Assembly: GCF_002902755.1 (NCBI RefSeq)
Contig: NZ_PPRS01000010.1
Coordinates: 1 to 64,000, forward strand
DNA from: Mammaliicoccus lentus
GTDB taxonomy: Bacteria; Bacillota; Bacilli; Staphylococcales; Staphylococcaceae
Length of the DNA stretch: 64,000 nucleotides
Direction: 5' to 3'
The first letter of the stretch is position 1, and each line of letters opens with the position of its first letter. The notes under the pieces are model-generated. The model saw only the letters and a list, made by a program, of their open reading frames with translations, had not been told where the DNA came from and did no database searches. Below are positions 8,701 through 20,102 of this stretch, piece by piece. A program made the position numbers and the translations under genes.

Positions 8701-10222
8701 CTTCACTTACCTCCTTTTCCTTATACCAATTATAAATATCGATAGCGTCTTTTTTATTAATAAATCTCAAGCCTTTAGACAACATTCCATTACCATATGC
8801 AAGATGAATATTAAAATGTGCTATATCTTTTCTTTTAATAATAGGATTTTCGCTTAACTCATACGTTAAAATTTTATCTCTATTTGCCCAAATTGTTTCA
8901 TATTCAAATGGCGATGCATTTAAAATACTAATCGAATCATCAAATACTTTAAATCCGGATTTTGTAGTTTGAACAGTCGCATATAATAACATGATTAAAA
9001 TAATTGCCGCTCCTATAATCCAAGTGTATGACCATAAGTATATTTGTATAGGTAATACAATAGCGATAATAAATAAGCTTGGAATAAAAATTCTTCTTCT
9101 AATTCCTTGTAATGGTAATCCTTGTTTTACTGGTTTAAATTGAAATTGTGGAATAATTTCTTCAAGTAACTTGTATGCTTTCTGTTTCTTTAAAAATGGT
9201 AATATCGTTACATGTGTAACATCTAACTCTTCAGCATTTTCAAAATTACCGTCTGTCGTTATAATTGCAGAAATTTTAGTATAACCAATCATTCTTCTAA
9301 AAAGTGTTTCTTCTTCTTTCAATGCTTGAATTCTTGTAATTGGTACTGTTCTTTTCTTAACTGTTAACAATCCGTATTTTACAGTTAAAAGTTCTCCGTC
9401 AAACGTTAGCTGATACCTAAAGTTCTTAACAAAGACAATTAATGAACCAATAATATAACTCAATATAACAAATATTACGCCTAAACTTACCATAATAACT
9501 GTTAAATTAACAAATTGGTTAATAAGCGGATCTATTAATGCTTCGACATCCATAACTTGTGCTAAAAAGCCATACAGTGACCCTAAAGCTGCGAACACTA
9601 TTAAAATACCACCACTTGTAAAACTCATTTTCAATAATTCTTTTACTGATAATCTGTAGAAAACGACATCTTCTTTCTCATTTATCGTTTCTTGTTCATT
9701 TTCATTTCGTTCTTCTTTATGTTCATCATTTAAATCAGCATCATTATCACTAACTTTACTATTTGCATTTTTAATTTTATTTTTTCTTTCTTTTATGTAA
9801 TTAGATAAATCATCGCTTTGTTTTTTAGTGACCGTATCTAGTTCTATACCATCACTTGCAGTTTTTACACTTAGATTAACACCACCTAATATTTGATGGA
9901 CTATATTTTGAGATGTATCCATAGATTGTATACGTGCAATGTTTAGTTCTTTTCTATTTTTAGAAAAAACGCCCCATGTCATAATAAGTTGGTCATTTTC
10001 AATCCAATATCTTGTTTTGTATATTTTAATACTTTTAGTAATTGTGCCCAATACTGAAAAAATTAAGATAGCCCCTGGAAATATTAACTCGAAAATATTA
10101 TCGAATCCACTTCTAATTACTAAAAAGATACCTATAATTAAAGGGAATAAATTGGATTTTATAGATTGTAATAGTCCACTGACATATGAGATTGGATGTA
10201 ATTTTTGAGGATTAAACATCAT
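8690..10222 (-). CDS. YdbT-like membrane protein with several PH (DUF304) domains
   Basis: A 510-residue membrane protein. Two N-terminal hydrophobic helices (about 15-60) lead to a PH domain (IARIQSMDTSQN), then a charged, Asn/Glu-rich linker (about 150-180), two more helices, a second PH domain (ITRIQALKEEETL), another helix pair (about 375-420) and a third PH-like region. The duplicated helix-pair plus PH layout is that of YdbT. It overlaps both flanking PH-domain genes. Function not established; linked in Bacillus to resistance against an antimicrobial peptide. Confidence 0.85.
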   Translation of the reverse strand: MMFNPQKLHPISYVSGLLQSIKSNLFPLIIGIFLVIRSGFDNIFELIFPGAILIFSVLGTITKSIKIYKTRYWIENDQLIMTWGVFSKNRKELNIARIQSMDTSQNIVHQILGGVNLSVKTASDGIELDTVTKKQSDDLSNYIKERKNKIKNANSKVSDNDADLNDEHKEERNENEQETINEKEDVVFYRLSVKELLKMSFTSGGILIVFAALGSLYGFLAQVMDVEALIDPLINQFVNLTVIMVSLGVIFVILSYIIGSLIVFVKNFRYQLTFDGELLTVKYGLLTVKKRTVPITRIQALKEEETLFRRMIGYTKISAIITTDGNFENAEELDVTHVTILPFLKKQKAYKLLEEIIPQFQFKPVKQGLPLQGIRRRIFIPSLFIIAIVLPIQIYLWSYTWIIGAAIILIMLLYATVQTTKSGFKVFDDSISILNASPFEYETIWANRDKILTYELSENPIIKRKDIAHFNIHLAYGNGMLSKGLRFINKKDAIDIYNWYKEKEVSEDAS

Positions 10223-10691
10223 CTGTCACCTCTTTTACTTTAGTAATGATTTTCTTCCTTGTTTCTTCGGCTAATTTTCGATTAACCATTGGTAGTCTGA
10301 TTCTACTGCCCGCTGTTACGACTACAACGAAATATATATTAAATCTTCTAGAAATTGGTCCATGTTCAATTTCAATAAATTGAATTCTATTAATAGGCTG
10401 TACTGAACGCTTTTGATAGTATAACCCTTTTTGAATTTCAATTGAGTGTTCACTTATTTCAAATGAAGTTCGCTTCAATCGTATAATCGGATTTATAAAA
10501 CCTAAAACAATTATGATTACCAATAAGGCTGTAACAGGATAAATTAGAAAATGCCACCAATCAAACCTTTGCCATAACCAAATAAAAACACTGTATAACA
10601 AAATTAAAAAAACAATTGAAATACAATGATCGATATAATCATATTTTATAGATTGCTTTGGCATTTTGTTATCTAAAACTTTTTTATACAT
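10212..10691 (-). CDS. YdbS-like membrane protein with one PH domain
   Basis: A 159-residue protein with two hydrophobic helices (about 26-75) followed by a PH-like domain (VQPINRIQFIEIEHGPISRRF). It is the first gene of the three-gene PH cluster, with AAGGAG ahead of its ATG, and overlaps the YdbT-like gene by 11 nt. The pairing of a small and a large DUF304 protein is the ydbS-ydbT arrangement. Molecular function unknown. Confidence 0.85.
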   Translation of the reverse strand: MYKKVLDNKMPKQSIKYDYIDHCISIVFLILLYSVFIWLWQRFDWWHFLIYPVTALLVIIIVLGFINPIIRLKRTSFEISEHSIEIQKGLYYQKRSVQPINRIQFIEIEHGPISRRFNIYFVVVVTAGSRIRLPMVNRKLAEETRKKIITKVKEVTDDV

Positions 10692-10732
10692 ACTATCTCC
10701 TTCTCCATTACAATTTAGGTGTATTATATCAT

Positions 10733-10772
10733 AAAAAAAGACGCATAACCTTTGAGATTATGCGTCTTTTTT
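10733..10772 (-). terminator. Terminator of cshA
   Basis: A strong hairpin AAAAAAGACGCATAA / TTATGCGTCTTTTTT. T-runs lie on both sides, but the only gene ending here is cshA, whose stop is 5 nt away. Confidence 0.9.
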
Positions 10773-10777
10773 AATTA

Positions 10778-12328
<1,551 letters not shown>

Positions 12329-12361
12329 TTAATTCTCTCGTCTTTTTTATTCAACTTCTAT

Positions 12362-12390
12362 ATACTACCACCCTTTTTACAATAGCGCAA
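12362..12390 (-). promoter_or_regulatory. Putative promoter of cshA
   Basis: On the minus strand TTGCGC (12385-12390), 17 nt, TAGTAT (12362-12367) gives a plausible sigma-A promoter and a leader of about 50 nt. Spacing is ideal, boxes are imperfect. Confidence 0.4.
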
Positions 12391-12436
12391 TCTGATAAAA
12401 CTGTAGTTTACATTTAATTTTCACTAATTAAAATGC

Positions 12437-12471
12437 AAAAAAACTGCGCTAAAAAAGGGTTTAGCCCAGTT
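12437..12471 (-). terminator. Terminator after the alpha/beta hydrolase gene
   Basis: The minus strand reads AACTGGGCTAAA, loop, TTTAGCGCAGTT, T-run. One mismatch interrupts the 12-bp stem. It starts right at the stop codon of the hydrolase. Confidence 0.8.
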
Positions 12472-13161
12472 TTAAAATATTTTTTTATTTTTAAATATAA
12501 ATTTTTCAACTTCATAAAAAACAGTTTTATTAACTTTTGATATACAAATTTCATGTGGTCCTCTATCAACTTCTACCAATTTAGCATTTTTCATTCTTTT
12601 AACTAATTGACGAGATTTTTCAATTGGTACTAGTCCATCTATTGTACCATGTATAATTAAAGTTGGTGAAACTATTTGTTCTGGTATATATAAAGCTCTT
12701 TGTTGTAATTTCTTAAACGATAGAAAGGATTCAAAATTAATTCTAATTGTTCTTAGGAGAATCATTTCTAAAATTTTAACATCAGCGTATCTCATGTTAT
12801 TAATAAATCTATATGGATTTTTAGCTAAATATTTAATATTAACATTCTCATAAGCTGGCGCTATCAAAACTAATTTGTCTGGAGGATGTATTTTAGCAAG
12901 TAACCCTGCAATGATTCCTCCCATAGAAAAGCCTACTATAACAATTTTATCTACTTTTTTACTTAGCAGCTCGTATGATTGTTTCGCTTTTTCGAACCAC
13001 ATATCTTCGTCTGTTCCTTTTAATAATAGAAGTGAACCATGTCCTGGATATTCTGGTGCTTCTAGCATAAAATCATAGCGTTCACTTAAATACTCAATCA
13101 ATGGTAATAATTCGTATCTGCCACCTGTGTACCCATGTAAAAAAAGTATGCCTAATTTCAT
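12472..13161 (-). CDS. Alpha/beta hydrolase, monoglyceride-lipase/carboxylesterase-like
   Basis: A 229-residue cytoplasmic alpha/beta hydrolase. The nucleophile elbow GFSMGG puts serine at 79, and the likely catalytic partners are D175 (HGTIDGLVP) and H203 (GPHEI). The N-terminus LFLHGYTGG forms the oxyanion region. Size and motifs fit the small carboxylesterase/monoacylglycerol lipase group. Its ATG overlaps the murF stop by 4 nt, so it is expressed with ddl-murF, but no role in wall synthesis is known. Substrate cannot be told from sequence. Confidence 0.8.
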   Translation of the reverse strand: MKLGILFLHGYTGGRYELLPLIEYLSERYDFMLEAPEYPGHGSLLLLKGTDEDMWFEKAKQSYELLSKKVDKIVIVGFSMGGIIAGLLAKIHPPDKLVLIAPAYENVNIKYLAKNPYRFINNMRYADVKILEMILLRTIRINFESFLSFKKLQQRALYIPEQIVSPTLIIHGTIDGLVPIEKSRQLVKRMKNAKLVEVDRGPHEICISKVNKTVFYEVEKFIFKNKKIF

Positions 13162-14507
13162 TTTAGTTCATCAATAATCGTTTCAAGTGACATTCCTCTC
13201 GAACCTTTAAATAAAGTGACAGAATCAGAATTTAAATGTTTGCTTAAATATGTTTTTATATCTTCTTTGTTTTCAAAATGACGAGCATCAGTTACAAAGC
13301 CTTGTGCCTTATTATAAATATGCGCCGCTTCTTGTCCATAAGTTAAAAGTCTTTGAATATCTTTACCTTCAAAATATAATCCCACTTGTTCATGCATATC
13401 TTTACTGATAGAACCTAATTCTAATACATCCGCTAAAACAATTGTTTTATCTTTTTGTTCTATATTATGAAGTGTATCAATTGCTGCTTTCATGCTCGTA
13501 GGACTAGCATTATAAGCATCGTTTATAAATAAACCATATTGAGATGTATCAATTTGTTGCATTCTCATGTCTGTAATCGTTAAATCTGCAAGTGCATTTT
13601 GTATAACATCATCAGTTACACCTAATTGCTTAGCGACTTGAATAGCATATGTTGCATTTTTCACGTTATGTGCACCTAATATATTTAAATGATAGACAAT
13701 ATGTTCATTATTCAAATTAAAGTTAATACCACTACTTGAAGTTTGGTTCGTATATATTTTAACTTTATTTTGATCATTGAGACCAACAGAAATTGATGAC
13801 TTATCTAATTCTGCAACTAATGGTTGAAGTAACGGTTCATCACCATCGTAAATCAAGATGCCATTGTCATTTAAACCTTCAGCGATTTCGAATTTAGCTT
13901 TTGCTATTCCTTCTCTAGATCCTAAATCTTGCATATGTGATTCGCCAATATTTGTGATTATTGCAATATCTGGTTGTGCAATTTTCGTTAATTCTCTTAT
14001 TTCTCCAAAGCCGCTCATACCCATTTCTAATATAGAAACTTCAGTGTCTTCATCTAAATCCAATATCGTAAGCGGGCAACCAATTTCATTATTATAATTA
14101 CCTTGTGTTTTTTTTACTTTGAAGTTTTGACGAAGTACACTTTCTACCATATCTTTAGTTGTTGTCTTACCATTTGAACCAGTTATAGCAACAACTTTTG
14201 GATTCACATATTTTAAATACGCTTTAGCTAAATCTTGAAGAGCTTTTAAAGTATCTTCTACTTGAATAATCGGACCTTCAGGTGGATTTGGTATGTCTTT
14301 TTGCCAAAAGGCAGCACCTGCTCCATCAGCTAAAGCTTGTTTAACAAAACGATGTCCATCAACGTTTTCTCCTTTAAATGGAATGAACAATTGTCCTTTT
14401 GTTAAGCTTCTAGAGTCAATACAAGTACCGTCGACATATGTGTCTAAAAATTCATCTTGAATTTCGCAATCTATCCAATCTTTTATTTTACTTAATTTAA
14501 ATTTCAT
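13158..14507 (-). CDS. murF: UDP-MurNAc-tripeptide:D-Ala-D-Ala ligase
   Basis: A 449-residue Mur ligase that adds D-Ala-D-Ala to the UDP-MurNAc-tripeptide, the last cytoplasmic step of precursor assembly. The ATP-binding motif is GSNGKTTT (about 110-117), and the central and C-terminal ligase domains are complete (YNASPTSMKAA). I choose the ATG at 14507 over the one 6 nt upstream because it stands 8 nt from GAGGG. It follows ddl, which makes its substrate, with an 11-nt gap. Confidence 0.95.
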   Translation of the reverse strand: MKFKLSKIKDWIDCEIQDEFLDTYVDGTCIDSRSLTKGQLFIPFKGENVDGHRFVKQALADGAGAAFWQKDIPNPPEGPIIQVEDTLKALQDLAKAYLKYVNPKVVAITGSNGKTTTKDMVESVLRQNFKVKKTQGNYNNEIGCPLTILDLDEDTEVSILEMGMSGFGEIRELTKIAQPDIAIITNIGESHMQDLGSREGIAKAKFEIAEGLNDNGILIYDGDEPLLQPLVAELDKSSISVGLNDQNKVKIYTNQTSSSGINFNLNNEHIVYHLNILGAHNVKNATYAIQVAKQLGVTDDVIQNALADLTITDMRMQQIDTSQYGLFINDAYNASPTSMKAAIDTLHNIEQKDKTIVLADVLELGSISKDMHEQVGLYFEGKDIQRLLTYGQEAAHIYNKAQGFVTDARHFENKEDIKTYLSKHLNSDSVTLFKGSRGMSLETIIDELK

Positions 14508-14518
14508 ACGCATAACCC

Positions 14519-15619
<1,101 letters not shown>

Positions 15620-15772
15620 CTACATTTTATCATGTTTTTAATGATTGTTGCACCTTTCTACATCTTTAATTTAAAAATTAACTTCTTGAAAATGGCAAAA
15701 TTGTACCATCTTATGTACAATCGAGTTATAATGGAAAATATGTAATTTAGCGTTAATTAAAGGAGTATATTA

Positions 15773-16966
15773 ATGGAAACTTCTACTCGTACATTAAATA
15801 AGTCATTTATTCAAAGAATCGATTGGCGATTAATATTTATCGTCCTTCTTCTATTTGCAACAAGCTGTTTAATTATCAATTCAGCAATGTCTAGTGGACA
15901 ATATGAAACAAACTTTTTGTTAAAACAAGTTTTGTATTATGCCATGGGCTTTATTTTGGCCATAATTTTAATATTTATATCGCCAAAAACAATACGTAAA
16001 TATGTATGGATTGTTTACATCTTAGGTAACCTGTCTTTAGTTGGTTTAATAGTGTCACCTGAATCAAGTTTTACACCGATTATTAATGGCGCTAAAAGTT
16101 GGTACAGACTTGGACCAATAAGTGTTCAACCATCCGAGTTTATGAAAATTATATTAATATTGGTGTTAGCAAATGTTGTTTACCAACATAATAGGTTTAC
16201 ATATAATAAATCAATAACAAGAGATTTTAATTTATTATTCAAAATCTTCTTAACTTCTCTCGTTCCAATGGGATTAATCTTGTTCCAAAACGATTTAGGG
16301 ACGACTTTAGTTTTAATAGCGATTATTTTAGGTGTTATTATCGTATCAGGCGTTACGTGGCGAATTTTGGCTCCAGTGTTTATAGCATTATTTGCTTTTG
16401 GATCTAGTGTTATTTTGCTAATGATTTATAAGCCAAGTATCATTGAAAAAGTTTCAGGCATTCAAACTTATCAATTTGGACGTATTAATTCTTGGTTAGA
16501 TCCATACACATATAGTTCTGGAGACGGGTATCATTTAACAGAATCTTTAAAAGCAATCGGTTCCGGCCAAATATTCGGTAAAGGACTGAATAACGGCGAA
16601 GTATATATACCAGAAAACCATACCGATTTTATTTTCTCTATAATTGGTGAAGAGTTTGGTTTTATTGGAACAATAGCGGTGCTTATAATATTTTTAATGT
16701 TATTCTTCCATCTCATAAAACTGGCAACGACTACTTCGCACCCGTTCAATGCTATTTTCATCATTGGTTATTTAACATTTGTACTATTCCATGTTGTACA
16801 AAATATTGGTATGACGATACAGTTGTTACCTATTACAGGTATACCTTTACCGTTTATTAGTTACGGTGGATCTTCACTATGGTCGCTTATGGCCGGCATA
16901 GGTATTATCCTATCAATTTATTATCATGAAAAAGATAAATTTGCAGTTGTCAAAGAAGATAAATAA
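15773..16966 (+). CDS. rodA: SEDS-family peptidoglycan polymerase RodA
   Basis: A 397-residue polytopic membrane protein with about ten hydrophobic helices. SEDS signatures include KSWYRLGPISVQPSEFMKI (about 107-125), FQNDLGTTLVL, and near the C-terminus PITGIPLPFISYGGSS. It polymerises glycan strands from lipid II with a partner class B PBP. Position divergent from ddl is that of staphylococcal RodA rather than FtsW. It has a good AAAGGAG site and ends in a strong hairpin. The RodA versus FtsW choice rests on context. Confidence 0.9.
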   Translation: METSTRTLNKSFIQRIDWRLIFIVLLLFATSCLIINSAMSSGQYETNFLLKQVLYYAMGFILAIILIFISPKTIRKYVWIVYILGNLSLVGLIVSPESSFTPIINGAKSWYRLGPISVQPSEFMKIILILVLANVVYQHNRFTYNKSITRDFNLLFKIFLTSLVPMGLILFQNDLGTTLVLIAIILGVIIVSGVTWRILAPVFIALFAFGSSVILLMIYKPSIIEKVSGIQTYQFGRINSWLDPYTYSSGDGYHLTESLKAIGSGQIFGKGLNNGEVYIPENHTDFIFSIIGEEFGFIGTIAVLIIFLMLFFHLIKLATTTSHPFNAIFIIGYLTFVLFHVVQNIGMTIQLLPITGIPLPFISYGGSSLWSLMAGIGIILSIYYHEKDKFAVVKEDK

Positions 16967-16968
16967 AA

Positions 16969-17012
16969 AAAGGATTTATTCATTAGATAAAAACCTAATG
17001 AATAAATCCTTT
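16969..17012 (+). terminator. Terminator of rodA, probably bidirectional
   Basis: A perfect 18-bp stem (16969-16986 with 16995-17012). T-rich sequence follows it on both strands, so it can also end transcripts of the 44-residue ORF coming from the other side. Confidence 0.9.
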
Positions 17013-17071
17013 CTTATTTGAGATTGGAGATATTTATTCCAAACTCAATTTATACACAATCTACTGAACAA

Positions 17072-17206
17072 TTATTTCAATTTATTTGTAGCTACGTTTG
17101 GTAAACTGCGCATAATCTCAATGCGAGACTTTGTTTCTGTTATGTTTACGCCTAATGATGATAAAAGTTTGACCACATTCTTTACCTTTGACTTAGGTTG
17201 TTTCAT
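17072..17206 (-). CDS. Small 44-residue protein, possibly Lmo0850-like
   Basis: A short ORF with a strong AGAGGTGG site 7 nt before its ATG. The protein begins MKQPKSKVKNVVKLLSSLGV, continues with TETKSRIEIMRSLP and ends NKLK. It is basic, with one predicted amphipathic helix followed by a KSR.E turn. The pattern KLLSSLG-N-KTKSR-E-L--LP resembles the small Lmo0850 family as I remember it, which has no known function. It sits between rodA and the copZ-like gene. Confidence 0.55.
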   Translation of the reverse strand: MKQPKSKVKNVVKLLSSLGVNITETKSRIEIMRSLPNVATNKLK

Positions 17207-17346
17207 GGGTACCACCTCTTATTCAAATTAAATATCTTATTATCATTTTACATTATTATATAGTATTTGACTATACTTCAAATGGACTATTTTGTTATTT
17301 TTCTATATATTTTGTTAATTTATACTAAAATTTTAACATTTATATC

Positions 17347-17550
17347 TTAAATAACTTCATATCCTGCATCAAAAATTGCATTTTCAATATTATCTATGCT
17401 TGCTGGATCTTCAAATACAACACGCACTTGATTATCTTCAGGGCTTGCTACAACTTCTTTAACACCAATTAATTGCCCTACTGATTCTTCTACAGCTTGT
17501 TTACAATGAGCACAACTCATTCCTTCAACATCTATGATACGCTCTTTCAT
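17347..17550 (-). CDS. copZ: CopZ-like copper chaperone (heavy-metal-associated domain)
   Basis: A 67-residue single HMA domain. The metal site is GMSCAHC near residues 9-15, and the ferredoxin-like fold pattern (VEESVGQLIGVKEVVAS, FDAGYEVI) is complete. Such proteins carry Cu(I) to a P-type ATPase. The ATG at 17550 is chosen because the in-frame ATG 9 nt upstream overlaps the AGGAG ribosome site. No copA or csoR lies near, so it is an orphan chaperone here; copper specificity is inferred from the family. Confidence 0.85.
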   Translation of the reverse strand: MKERIIDVEGMSCAHCKQAVEESVGQLIGVKEVVASPEDNQVRVVFEDPASIDNIENAIFDAGYEVI

Positions 17551-17714
17551 TATGAACATCTCCTAATCATATTTTTATTTATTTACATTGATTTATATAT
17601 ATACCTATTTTGTTTAATTATATGTATATATATGAAAATGGTCAAATACAACCTTTCCATTTTTATTTTAAATGTATTATACTAGTTTAAAGATACAGAA
17701 ATGGAGGCATTGAT

Positions 17715-19196
17715 ATGAATTTTGCACCAAATTTTTCATTTGATTTTTCTCTTATTATATCAGTGCTATTGGTATTGGCATTTATATTAAACGTTGTATT
17801 TGGATTTGTTATCATATTCCTAGAACGTAGAGAAGCGAGCGCAATTTGGGCATGGTTGTTAGTATTATTATTCGTACCATTACTCGGTTTCTTTTTATAC
17901 TTATTATTTGGTAGACAAATTCAGAATAAAAGCATCTTTAATTTAGATGAACAAGATAAAATAGGTTTAGAACATATTGTTAATGAACAACTTAAAGCAA
18001 TTGATGAAAATAATTTCGAAGTAGATAAACCAGAAATAGCGAATTATAAACATTTAATTCATATGCTTTTATACAATAATTCAGCCTTTTTAACAACTGA
18101 TAATAAAGTGGAAATTTTTACTGATGGCAATGATAAATTCGATGCATTAATCGAAGATATTAGAAATGCTAAACATTACATACATATTCAGTATTATATT
18201 TTTAGAAAAGACAATCTAGGTAAAAAAATATTAAACGAACTCGAGAAGAAATTACACGAAGGCTTAGAAGTCAAAATGTTATATGATGATATGGGCTCAC
18301 GTAAACTTAACCTTTCATCATTCAAAAAGTTTAGAGAAATTGGCGGAGAAGTGGCAAGTTTCTTCCCTTCTAAATTACCTCTCATTAACTTTAGAATGAA
18401 CAACCGTAATCATAGAAAAATCGTAGTGATTGATGGCGAAGTTGGTTATGTTGGTGGATTTAATGTTGGCGATGAATATTTAGGACTAGATAAAAAGTTC
18501 GGTTATTGGAGAGATACGCATTTACGATTAGAAGGCGACTCTGTTAATGCCTTACAACTTAGATTTATGATGGATTGGAACTCTCAATCAACACGTGACA
18601 AAATGCGTTATGAATCAAGATACTTCCCAGATGTTGAATCTGGAGGTAAAGTTGGTGTACAAATTGCTTCCAGTGGTCCCGACGAAGACTGGGAACAAAT
18701 CAAATATGGTTATCTTAAAATGATTTCAGAAGCTAAAAAAAATATCTATATTCAAACACCATATTTTATACCTGATTCATCATTCTTGGACGCTGTGAAA
18801 ATAGCTGCATTATCTGGTGTAGATGTGAACGTCATGGTACCTAATAAACCAGATCATCCTTTTGTTTATTGGGCTACTTACGCTAATGTTGGTGAATTAA
18901 TAAAAGCCGGCGTTAATGTTCATATATATGAGAAAGGTTTCATTCATTCAAAAATGGTCGTTATAGACGACGAAATTGTAAGTATCGGTACGGCTAATAT
19001 GGATAACAGAAGCTTCGTATTAAACTTTGAAGTCAATGCATTCATTTATGATGAGGAAATAGCTGAATCATCAAGATTAGCATATCAAAACGATATAAAA
19101 CATTCTTCAACATTAACTATTGAAAAATATGATAGTAGAAGTACATGGATAAAACTTAAAGAAGGTTTAGCTCGATTGCTAACACCACTTCTTTAA
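17715..19196 (+). CDS. cls: Cardiolipin synthase
   Basis: A 493-residue membrane phospholipase D-family enzyme that condenses two phosphatidylglycerols to cardiolipin. Two N-terminal membrane helices (about 8-65) precede two HKD motifs, HRKIVVIDG (about 231) and HSKMVVIDD (about 412), each with the downstream GG.N or GTANMD elements. Good GGAGG site. Staphylococci carry two such genes; position matches the Cls2 type, but I cannot rank it without a comparison. Confidence 0.95.
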   Translation: MNFAPNFSFDFSLIISVLLVLAFILNVVFGFVIIFLERREASAIWAWLLVLLFVPLLGFFLYLLFGRQIQNKSIFNLDEQDKIGLEHIVNEQLKAIDENNFEVDKPEIANYKHLIHMLLYNNSAFLTTDNKVEIFTDGNDKFDALIEDIRNAKHYIHIQYYIFRKDNLGKKILNELEKKLHEGLEVKMLYDDMGSRKLNLSSFKKFREIGGEVASFFPSKLPLINFRMNNRNHRKIVVIDGEVGYVGGFNVGDEYLGLDKKFGYWRDTHLRLEGDSVNALQLRFMMDWNSQSTRDKMRYESRYFPDVESGGKVGVQIASSGPDEDWEQIKYGYLKMISEAKKNIYIQTPYFIPDSSFLDAVKIAALSGVDVNVMVPNKPDHPFVYWATYANVGELIKAGVNVHIYEKGFIHSKMVVIDDEIVSIGTANMDNRSFVLNFEVNAFIYDEEIAESSRLAYQNDIKHSSTLTIEKYDSRSTWIKLKEGLARLLTPLL

Positions 19197-19203
19197 ACAA
19201 TAT

Positions 19204-19314
19204 GAGAGTGAGACAAAAATCTTATTTTGTGAAAAAGGTTTCGTAGTCCCACTTAGTCACCTTTACCAATATAATATACAGTCCGGGACAATTATTTATG
19301 TCCCGGATTTTTTT
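19204..19314 (+). repeat. Dispersed staphylococcal GGGACA repeat, short form, ending in a terminator
   Basis: The element starts GAGAGTGAGACA, has a central TAGTCCCA, and ends in the hairpin TCCGGGACA/TGTCCCGGA plus seven T (19282-19314), which terminates cls. The same plan recurs in longer form at 29361-29522. The T-run is followed at once by the AAGGAG site of the HD gene, so that gene must use readthrough or a promoter inside the element. Confidence 0.75.
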
Positions 19315-19328
19315 AAGGAGAAAATAAT

Positions 19329-19985
19329 ATGGATAAACAATGGATTATAAAAGATGCTGAACGTCATGTCCGTTCATTACACAAAGAGGATACAACAGGT
19401 CATGATTTTGAACACATTATGAGAGTGAGGCATATTGCATTAGATATAGCTCAACATGAACAAGTAAATACTTTCATAGTAGAACTAGCAAGTTTGCTCC
19501 ATGATTCTGTAGATAGCAAATTATTTAAAGACGCCAATAAAGCTTGGGATAATTTATACGTATGGATGAACAAAGTACAACTTTCAACTGAAATACAAAA
19601 AGAAATCATTCATATTTTAAAATACATCAGCTATAAAGGCGGCAAAAATAAAGGTAAGCTTAATAGTTTAGCTGGTAAAGTTGTACAAGATGCGGACAGA
19701 ATAGACGCTTTAGGTGCTATAGGTATTGCTCGAACATTTCAATTTGCAGGTCATTTTAATGAACCTATGCATATTACAGATTCAAAACCTAGAGATTTAA
19801 ATACGATAACAGCAGATCAATATCATAATGAGCCTAATACTGCGATTAATCACTTTTATGAAAAGTTATTATTACTTAAAGACCAAATGAATACAGTTAG
19901 AGGAAAAGAAATCGCAGAAGATAGACATAAATTTATGCTAATGTTTTTAGAACAATTTTTCGAAGAATGGAATGTCGGAATATAG
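19329..19985 (+). CDS. HD-domain phosphohydrolase
   Basis: A 218-residue HD-superfamily protein. Metal ligands are seen as H25 in GHDFEH, HD in LASLLHDSVDS (about 60) and a downstream aspartate in VVQDADRIDALGA (about 119-121). It is of the YedJ-like group of soluble nucleotide or phosphate-ester hydrolases. Substrate unknown. It starts 15 nt after the terminator of cls and is convergent with yidC. Confidence 0.85.
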   Translation: MDKQWIIKDAERHVRSLHKEDTTGHDFEHIMRVRHIALDIAQHEQVNTFIVELASLLHDSVDSKLFKDANKAWDNLYVWMNKVQLSTEIQKEIIHILKYISYKGGKNKGKLNSLAGKVVQDADRIDALGAIGIARTFQFAGHFNEPMHITDSKPRDLNTITADQYHNEPNTAINHFYEKLLLLKDQMNTVRGKEIAEDRHKFMLMFLEQFFEEWNVGI

Positions 19986-19996
19986 TGTCGTCGAAT

Positions 19997-20022
19997 GTTG
20001 CACGTGGACCTTGTCTTGCAAC
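19997..20022 (-). repeat. 26-nt dispersed repeat, copy 1
   Basis: The minus strand reads GTTGCAAGACAAGG then TCCACGTGCAAC. It matches two copies at 52272-52297 and 52313-52338 in 22 or more of 26 positions. The ends GTTGC/GCAAC are complementary. It lies between the HD gene and the yidC terminator. Confidence 0.75.
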
Positions 20023-20033
20023 TTAGACAACAA

Positions 20034-20073
20034 AAAAAGCGGAAATTCTTATTTAAAAGAATTTCCGCTTTTT
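20034..20073 (-). terminator. Terminator of yidC
   Basis: A 17-bp perfect stem AAAAAGCGGAAATTCTT / AAGAATTTCCGCTTTTT with T-runs on both strands. It can serve yidC and the convergent HD gene. Confidence 0.9.
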
Positions 20074-20102
20074 CTATTTTACAGGATTGTTGTTACCCTG
20101 AC

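Noticed and set aside
15701-15732. TTGTAC and TATAAT ahead of rodA as a promoter
   Set aside because: The spacing is 20 nt, too long; only the TATAAT box itself is convincing.
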